Origin: VRUE01 sp963770315 | GTDB lineage: Bacteria; Actinomycetota; Thermoleophilia; Solirubrobacterales; 70-9 | Direction: 5' to 3' | DNA: 64,000 nucleotides | NCBI GenBank assembly: GCA_963770315.1 | Contig: CAVYPC010000001.1 | Coordinates: 10,573-74,572 of the forward strand | Shown: piece by piece, positions 59,181-64,000 of the stretch | Position numbering within the stretch: position 1 is the first letter of the stretch | Layout: each line of letters starts with the position of its first letter | Program-made: the position numbers and the translations under genes | Notes under the pieces: model-generated | The model's database searches: none | The model's input: only the letters and a program-made list of their open reading frames with translations | Told to the model about the DNA's origin: nothing

Positions 59181-60862
59181 CGGCCGATCCGGCCGCGACC
59201 AGGGGTCCCTCCGGCAAGCAGGACTGGTTGAAGCGAAACGCCGCGCTCGTCCTGCTCGGGGCGGCGCTGCTCGCCGCGGCGACGGTGCTGCTCACCTACG
59301 CCTCCGGGCTGGCCCCCTTCCAGGACAGCTGGGAGTTCCTCATGCACAGGCGCGGGTTCACCGCCGACGCCTTCCTGCGCCCCCACAACGAGCACATAGT
59401 CGTGCTCCCGGTGGCGATCGACCAGCTGCTGCTGCGGATCTTCGGCATGGGATCGGCGACCCCCGAATTCGCCGCCCTGACCGTCGCCCTGCTGCTCACC
59501 GCGGTCCTCGTCTTCGTCTACGTCCGCCGCCGCGTCGGCCCCTGGCCGGCCTTGATGGCGGCGCTGGTGCTGCTCTTCCTCGGCCCCGCCTGGCAGGTCC
59601 TGCTCTGGCCCTTTGAGATCGGCTTCGTCGGCTCGGTTCTCTTCGGCGTCGCGATGCTGCTCGCGTTGGAGCGCGACGAGCGGCGCTGGGACGCCGTCGC
59701 CTGCGCCTCGCTGCTGCTCGCGATCGGCTTCTCCAGCCTCGGCGTCGCCTTCGCGCTGGGCGCCGCGGTCGACGTCTTTCAGCGGCGCCGCTCGCGGGGC
59801 TGGCGCCGTGCCTACGTCTTCGTCGTGCCGCTGCTCTTCTACCTCGCCTGGTATGGGGGATGGGGCCACGACGCCGAAGGCCACCTCTCCCTCCACAACG
59901 TCCTCGTCTCGCCGCGCTTCGTCGTCCAGGGCCTCGCCGCCTCGCTCGACTCGGTGCTGGCCCTGAGCACGATCTTCGACGAAGCGGTGGGCCGCTCGAA
60001 GCTCGGCTTCGTCCTCCTCGCCGTCTTCGCCGTCCTGATCGTCGTCGCCTGGCGGCGCGGGCGCGGCTTCTCGCCGCGCCTCTGGCCGGTCGCCGCCTCG
60101 GCGGCGGCGTTCTGGTTCCTCGCCGCCTTCAACTACTTCCCCGGCCGCGAGGCGTACTCGAGCAGGTACCTCTACGCGGGCGCGGCCTTCGCCCTGCTGA
60201 TCGCCGCCGACCTCCTGCGCGGCGTCCGCATCGGCCGGCCGGCGCTCCTGGCCGGCGCCGCGCTGACCGCGGTCGTCGTCGGCTTCAACCTCGTGCCCCT
60301 GCGCGAAGGCAGGGACTTCCTGCGCGAACAGACCGTGCTGACCCGCTCCGACCTGGCGGCGATCGAGATCGCCGAGCGATCCGTCGAACCGTCCTTCGCG
60401 CTGACCCCCGAAATCGGCGGCACCTCCTTCCTCAACGAAATCGAAGCCGGCGAGTACCTGACCGCCGTCGGGGAATACGGCTCGCCGGCCTACGCCCCGG
60501 CGGAGCTGGCGAGCGCCGGCGAAGCGGGCCGGGTGCAGGCCGACGTGGTCCTCGTCAACGCCCTGCCGGTGACGGTCGAAACCGAAGCCGGCGTGCAGGG
60601 CGGGAGCAGCTGCGAACGGGTCCCGGCGGGGGGACCCGATGCCCCCGCGGTGCCGCTCGGCCCGGGGCTGACGAAGGTCGTGCTGGCGCCGGGCGAACCG
60701 GGGACGATTCGCCTGCGGCGCTTCGCGGCCGGCGAATACCCGCTCGTCAGCGAAGGAGTGCCAGGCGGCTCGACGACGCTGCTGCGCATTCCAGCCGACG
60801 CCAGCGCCCGGCCCTGGCGCCTGCAGGTGGAAGCCGCCGAGCCGGTGACGGTTTGCCGCTGA
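59177..60862 (+). CDS. GT-C-like multi-spanning membrane protein
   Basis: A 561-residue polytopic membrane protein with about ten hydrophobic helices, then a C-terminal soluble part of about 170 residues. Just after the first helix is FQDSWEF, an acidic loop like that of GT-C glycosyltransferases, which use polyprenyl-phosphate sugars. A function in extracellular glycan assembly is likely, helped by the glycoside hydrolase gene that overlaps its start. The last 116 bases are overlapped by the convergent phosphopantetheinyl transferase gene. Confidence 0.72.
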   Translation: MTADPAATRGPSGKQDWLKRNAALVLLGAALLAAATVLLTYASGLAPFQDSWEFLMHRRGFTADAFLRPHNEHIVVLPVAIDQLLLRIFGMGSATPEFAALTVALLLTAVLVFVYVRRRVGPWPALMAALVLLFLGPAWQVLLWPFEIGFVGSVLFGVAMLLALERDERRWDAVACASLLLAIGFSSLGVAFALGAAVDVFQRRRSRGWRRAYVFVVPLLFYLAWYGGWGHDAEGHLSLHNVLVSPRFVVQGLAASLDSVLALSTIFDEAVGRSKLGFVLLAVFAVLIVVAWRRGRGFSPRLWPVAASAAAFWFLAAFNYFPGREAYSSRYLYAGAAFALLIAADLLRGVRIGRPALLAGAALTAVVVGFNLVPLREGRDFLREQTVLTRSDLAAIEIAERSVEPSFALTPEIGGTSFLNEIEAGEYLTAVGEYGSPAYAPAELASAGEAGRVQADVVLVNALPVTVETEAGVQGGSSCERVPAGGPDAPAVPLGPGLTKVVLAPGEPGTIRLRRFAAGEYPLVSEGVPGGSTTLLRIPADASARPWRLQVEAAEPVTVCR

Positions 60863-61439
60863 GAGCGAGCGCAGCGGCGAAGCCGGGCCCGGCTTCGAGC
60901 TCGCGCACCTCGGCCTCGGCGCCCGCCGGGAGCGGTGCCCCCAGGCCGACCCCGTGGCACTTGGCGACCGCCTCGCGGCGGGTCCAGGCGGCGTGGAAGG
61001 CGGCCGGCCGGTCCTCGGGCGAGGCCTGGGTGACCTTCGCCGCCTCCGCGGGCTCGAGCCCGCGCCGGGCGAGGGAGAGGAGGTCGCGGCGCGGCGCGAT
61101 CCGCTCGATGTCCACCCCGACCTCGCGACCCCACGCGACCGCGACCAGCGCCCGGTCGCCGGAGTGGCTGAGGTTGAAGCGGAGCGGCATGGCTGCCTCG
61201 GCGAGCGCCGGCTTGCCCCCCGGCGCGACCCGCAGCTCGACCGCCGCGGGATCCTCGTCCAGGTACATGCCCAGCACCTGCCGCAGCGCCCAGCGGGCGG
61301 CGATCCATCGCCGCCGCGAGAGCGGGCTGCGCAGCGCCGCGGCGCGCTCTCGCTCCGCGGCGGGAAGGCGCCCGGCGCCGGGCCACTCCGAGTCGAGCTG
61401 AGCGCTCCAGACGTGGACTGGAGCCCCTGATAGCTTCAC
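60747..61439 (-). CDS. 4'-phosphopantetheinyl transferase (Sfp type)
   Basis: A 230-residue enzyme of the Sfp/AcpT family that attaches the phosphopantetheine arm to acyl or peptidyl carrier proteins. The Mg-binding VGVDIERI (Asp110, Glu112) and AAWTRREAVAKCHG motif are both present, with NLSHSGD earlier. About 40 C-terminal residues are Arg/Ala-rich and encoded across the overlap with the membrane protein gene, so they may be dispensable. No carrier-protein genes lie nearby. Confidence 0.85.
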   Translation of the reverse strand: MKLSGAPVHVWSAQLDSEWPGAGRLPAAERERAAALRSPLSRRRWIAARWALRQVLGMYLDEDPAAVELRVAPGGKPALAEAAMPLRFNLSHSGDRALVAVAWGREVGVDIERIAPRRDLLSLARRGLEPAEAAKVTQASPEDRPAAFHAAWTRREAVAKCHGVGLGAPLPAGAEAEVRELEAGPGFAAALALSGKPSPARRLPPAGARAGRWRRLECAAASSSRLALLR

Positions 61440-61477
61440 GAGCCCTTCACCCGCGCCAGCGTACCGGGAGCCCCGCC

Positions 61478-63361
61478 ATGCGAAACGCGCCTACCGCCAA
61501 GCTGGCCGCCGCCGCCCTCGCCTTCGCCGCGGTCACCGTCGTCACCTACCTGGCCGCTCGCCCGCAGATGTTCTTCGCCTTCCCGCCCTACGACGACGAG
61601 GGCTACATGCTCACCGTGCTGCACTCCTTCATCGCGCACGGCCACCTCTACGACGACGTCTTCAGCCAGTACGGACCCTTCTACTACGAGGCGTGGGGTG
61701 GGCTGTTCTCGGCCTTCGGCATCCCGGTCAGCCACGATGCCGGCCGCGGCGCCACGCTGGCGGTCTGGATCCTCACCAGCCTGACGCTCGGGTTGGCCAC
61801 GGCGCGGGTGACCGGCAGCTACCTGCTCGGCCTCGCGACCCAGATGCTCGTCTTCGGCGCGCTCGAGTCGCTGGTCAGCGAGCCGATGCACCCCGGCGGC
61901 ACCGTCTGCCTGCTGCTGGCGGCGATCGTGGCGATCTCCTGCGCGGTGCGGGCGAAGGCGTCGGTGGGCGCGATGGCGGCGCTGGGCGGGGCGCTGGCCG
62001 CTCTGATCCTGGTCAAGATCAACGTCGGCGCCTTCGCCCTCGCCGCCCTGGTCCTCGTCTGCACGGTCAGCTACGCGCCGCTCGCCGAGCGGCGCTGGCT
62101 GCGGCCCCTGGTCGAGATCGGGTTCGTCGCCATCCCCTTCGCCCTGATGACGAGCAAGCTGGGCGAAGACTGGGCCCGCCACTACGCGGTCCACGTCGCC
62201 GCTGCGGCGCTTGCCGTGGTGATCGCCCTGCGCGCCCGCGAGACCCCGCGCCGCGCCCCCGAAGAGCTCTGGTGGCTGCTCGGCGGCCTGCTGGCCGTGG
62301 CCGCGGTCAGCTGCTTCGCGATCCTCGCCGCCGGCACCAGCCCGGGCGGCCTGCTCGAAGGCCTGATCGGCCAGCCGTTGCGCCAGGCCGACGCCTTCTC
62401 GCTGCCCTTCCTGATCGCCGATGGCGTTTACCTCTTCGACGCGCTGGCGCTGGCGCTGGCTGTCGCCTACTGGTGGCTCGCCCGCAGCGGCCGGTCGGGG
62501 CCGGCCTGGAGCGGCACGGTGGCGCTGCTCGGCATCCTGATCGGGGTCGAGCTGGCGCTCTCGCCGATCGGCAGGACCCTGCCGATCGAGAGCACTGGCC
62601 TGAGCGGCTACCCGCTGGCGCTGCTCCCCCTCGCCTGGGTGGCGCTGGTCCCACCGCCGGGGGGATCGCGGCCGGCAACTGCCTTCGCCTGCCTGCTGCT
62701 GCCGCCGCTGGCCGTCCTGCAGGGGCTTCACGCCTACCCGGTTGCCGGCAGCCAGGTCCAGTGGTCGGCCTTCCTGCTGGTGCCGGTCGGGGCGATCTGC
62801 GTCGGCAACGGCGTGCGCGGCCTGGCCCGCGTTCTCGACGGCGAGCGCGCCCGTCGCGGCATGTTCGCGGCCACCGCGGTAGCGGCGGCTCTCCTGCTCG
62901 GCTTCGTCGCCAACAAGACCCTGCGCGAACCGCTGGACGAAGCGCGGGCCGCCTACGACGCGCGCACGCCGCTCGACCTGCCGGGGGCGCGGGAGGTGCG
63001 CCTCGATCCGCTCGAAGTGAACCTCTACCGCCGCTTGACGCACCTGATCGACGTCAACTGCCGCTCCTTCGTGACCCTGCCGGGAATGGACAGCTTCTAC
63101 CTCTGGACCAGGCAGGAACCGCCCACCGGCTACAACGCGACCGGCTGGCCGACCCTCTTCGACGACGCCCACCAGGAACGGGTGATCGAGGAAATCGACC
63201 CCGATCCCGGTCTCTGCCTGCTGGAAAACGAACCGCTCGCCGCGTCCTGGAGCGCGGGAACGATCCCCGACTCCCCGCTGGTTCGCTACATGCGCCGGGA
63301 ATTCCACCCCTTTCTCAGCATCGGCGACTACCGGCTGCTGAAGCGCGCTCCGGACGCGTAG
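61478..63361 (+). CDS. GT-C-type membrane glycosyltransferase-like protein, paralogue 1
   Basis: A 627-residue protein with about eleven membrane helices and a C-terminal soluble domain of about 130 residues. After the first helix the acidic motif YDDEGYML (Asp39, Asp40, Glu41) matches the catalytic loop of GT-C transferases of the PMT/ArnT kind. A nearly identical N-terminal region recurs in the next gene, showing tandem duplication. It probably moves a sugar from polyprenyl phosphate onto a cell-surface acceptor. ATG 61478. Confidence 0.8.
   Translation: MRNAPTAKLAAAALAFAAVTVVTYLAARPQMFFAFPPYDDEGYMLTVLHSFIAHGHLYDDVFSQYGPFYYEAWGGLFSAFGIPVSHDAGRGATLAVWILTSLTLGLATARVTGSYLLGLATQMLVFGALESLVSEPMHPGGTVCLLLAAIVAISCAVRAKASVGAMAALGGALAALILVKINVGAFALAALVLVCTVSYAPLAERRWLRPLVEIGFVAIPFALMTSKLGEDWARHYAVHVAAAALAVVIALRARETPRRAPEELWWLLGGLLAVAAVSCFAILAAGTSPGGLLEGLIGQPLRQADAFSLPFLIADGVYLFDALALALAVAYWWLARSGRSGPAWSGTVALLGILIGVELALSPIGRTLPIESTGLSGYPLALLPLAWVALVPPPGGSRPATAFACLLLPPLAVLQGLHAYPVAGSQVQWSAFLLVPVGAICVGNGVRGLARVLDGERARRGMFAATAVAAALLLGFVANKTLREPLDEARAAYDARTPLDLPGAREVRLDPLEVNLYRRLTHLIDVNCRSFVTLPGMDSFYLWTRQEPPTGYNATGWPTLFDDAHQERVIEEIDPDPGLCLLENEPLAASWSAGTIPDSPLVRYMRREFHPFLSIGDYRLLKRAPDA
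61643..61710 (+). repeat. 68-bp identical block shared by tandem paralogues (copy 1)
   Basis: Identical to 63613-63680. It encodes the HLYDDVFSQYGPFYYEAW segment after the acidic motif. Synonymous positions are also identical, which is unlike the rest of these two genes. Confidence 0.9.
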
Positions 63362-63387
63362 GGCCGCGCCGATAGGCTGCGCGGCCG

Positions 63388-64000
63388 ATGGAGACGATCA
63401 CGGTCGGGGTAGATCGGAGTACGGATGGGCGGCGGGTCGAGACGCCTCACGGGCGCAACCGCTGGCCGCGGATCGCGCTTGCGCTGATCGCCTTCGGCTT
63501 CGTCACCGTGATGACGATCCTGGTCGCCCACCCGCGGATGTTCACCGGGTTCGCGGCTTACGACGACGAGGGCTACATGCTGATCGCGCTCAAGTCCTTC
63601 GTCAATCACGGTCACCTCTACGACGACGTCTTCAGCCAGTACGGACCCTTCTACTACGAGGCGTGGGGTGGGCTGTTCTCCCTGTTCGGCATCCCGGTCG
63701 ACCACGAAGGCGGGCGGATGGTCACGATGGTCGCTTGGGTTGTCTCCAGCCTCGTGCTCGGGCTCGCGACGATGCGTATGACCGCCAGCCTCCTCCTCGG
63801 CCTCGCCGTGCAGATGCTGGTCTTCTCCGCGCTGGGTGTCCTCTCGATCGAGCCGATGCACCCCGGGGGAATCATCTGCCTGCTGCTCGTCGCGATAGTG
63901 GCAATCTCCTGTTTCTGCCCCGATCGCCTCTCTCCCCTTGCCATGGCGTATCTCGGCGGTGCCGTGGCGGCGCTGCTGCTGGTCAAGATCAACCTCGGCG
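63388..64000 (+). CDS. GT-C-type membrane glycosyltransferase-like protein, paralogue 2 (cut by window end)
   Basis: The frame opens at ATG 63388 and has no stop before the window ends, so only about 204 residues are visible. The N-terminus has an extra hydrophilic segment, then a helix and YDDEGYML as in paralogue 1. Positions 63613-63680 are identical in DNA to 61643-61710 over 68 bases, though flanking sequence has diverged. The same GT-C role is inferred. Confidence 0.8.
   Translation, partial: METITVGVDRSTDGRRVETPHGRNRWPRIALALIAFGFVTVMTILVAHPRMFTGFAAYDDEGYMLIALKSFVNHGHLYDDVFSQYGPFYYEAWGGLFSLFGIPVDHEGGRMVTMVAWVVSSLVLGLATMRMTASLLLGLAVQMLVFSALGVLSIEPMHPGGIICLLLVAIVAISCFCPDRLSPLAMAYLGGAVAALLLVKINLG
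63613..63680 (+). repeat. 68-bp identical block shared by tandem paralogues (copy 2)
   Basis: Copy 2 of the block at 61643-61710, in the second paralogue. Confidence 0.9.

Overview
This window is a single stretch of very G+C-rich chromosomal DNA with dense, short-gapped genes. Many stop/start overlaps (ATGA, GTGA, TGATG) and GTG or TTG starts are visible. The gene set points to an actinobacterium, most likely of the class Thermoleophilia (Solirubrobacterales-like). It includes class II NrdJ, a RskA-type anti-sigma factor, a fused PafB/PafC-like double WYL protein, DUF1906 and delta-60 repeat exported proteins, twin-arginine ferritin-like proteins and GT-C membrane proteins. The taxon is an inference from gene content; no rRNA is present.

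Layout. 1-408: non-coding, with a 32-bp inverted repeat around two hairpins, downstream of nrdJ (minus). 3.4-7.5 kb: hemolysin III-like protein, FMN reductase and YceI protein with a divergent MarR regulator, siroheme synthase, sugar epimerase. 7.6-12.9 kb: archaeal-looking topoisomerase I, thymidylate kinase, DNA polymerase III delta' subunit, DUF2304 protein and a family 2 glycosyltransferase. 13-16.2 kb: two-component system, dodecin, rhodanese and a heptad-repeat coiled-coil protein. 16.2-20.5 kb: sulfate assimilation (sulfite reductase, APS reductase, ATP sulfurylase, APS kinase). 20.5-30 kb: NHL protein, PHP phosphoesterase, biotin-dependent carboxylase alpha subunit with a frameshift, sulfatase, haloacid dehalogenase, sucCD. 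30-37 kb: broken DUF559 gene, aminotransferase, operon of two ferritin-like proteins plus ECF sigma and anti-sigma, DtxR regulator, HAD phosphatase, variant dihydropteroate synthase. 37.4-41.6 kb: MrfA-like helicase, LOG-like protein, GH15-like protein. 41.7-42.6 kb: tRNA-Phe with an 860-bp insertion bounded by a repeat of the tRNA 3' half. 42.7-50.1 kb: TrmO, hydrolases, two fluoride channel genes behind a fluoride riboswitch, HD-domain protein, PafBC, MBL hydrolase. 50.1-64 kb: mainly exported and membrane proteins, including a penicillin acylase, a DUF1906 protein, a GlxA/DJ-1 pair, a glycoside hydrolase, an Sfp-type transferase and tandem GT-C paralogues, the last cut by the window end.

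The most unusual material is non-coding. Three long hairpins (10565-10684, 24846-24973, 29915-30037) share an internal core while their arms differ but still pair. Further long hairpins lie in the sucC-sucD gap, before accC, at the start of the LOG-like gene, between the epimerase and topA, and after nrdJ. A separate 44-bp palindrome centred on CCATATGG occurs twice. The tRNA-Phe mini-island carries a HEWGH metallopeptidase gene coupled to a small acidic protein gene, with no integrase.
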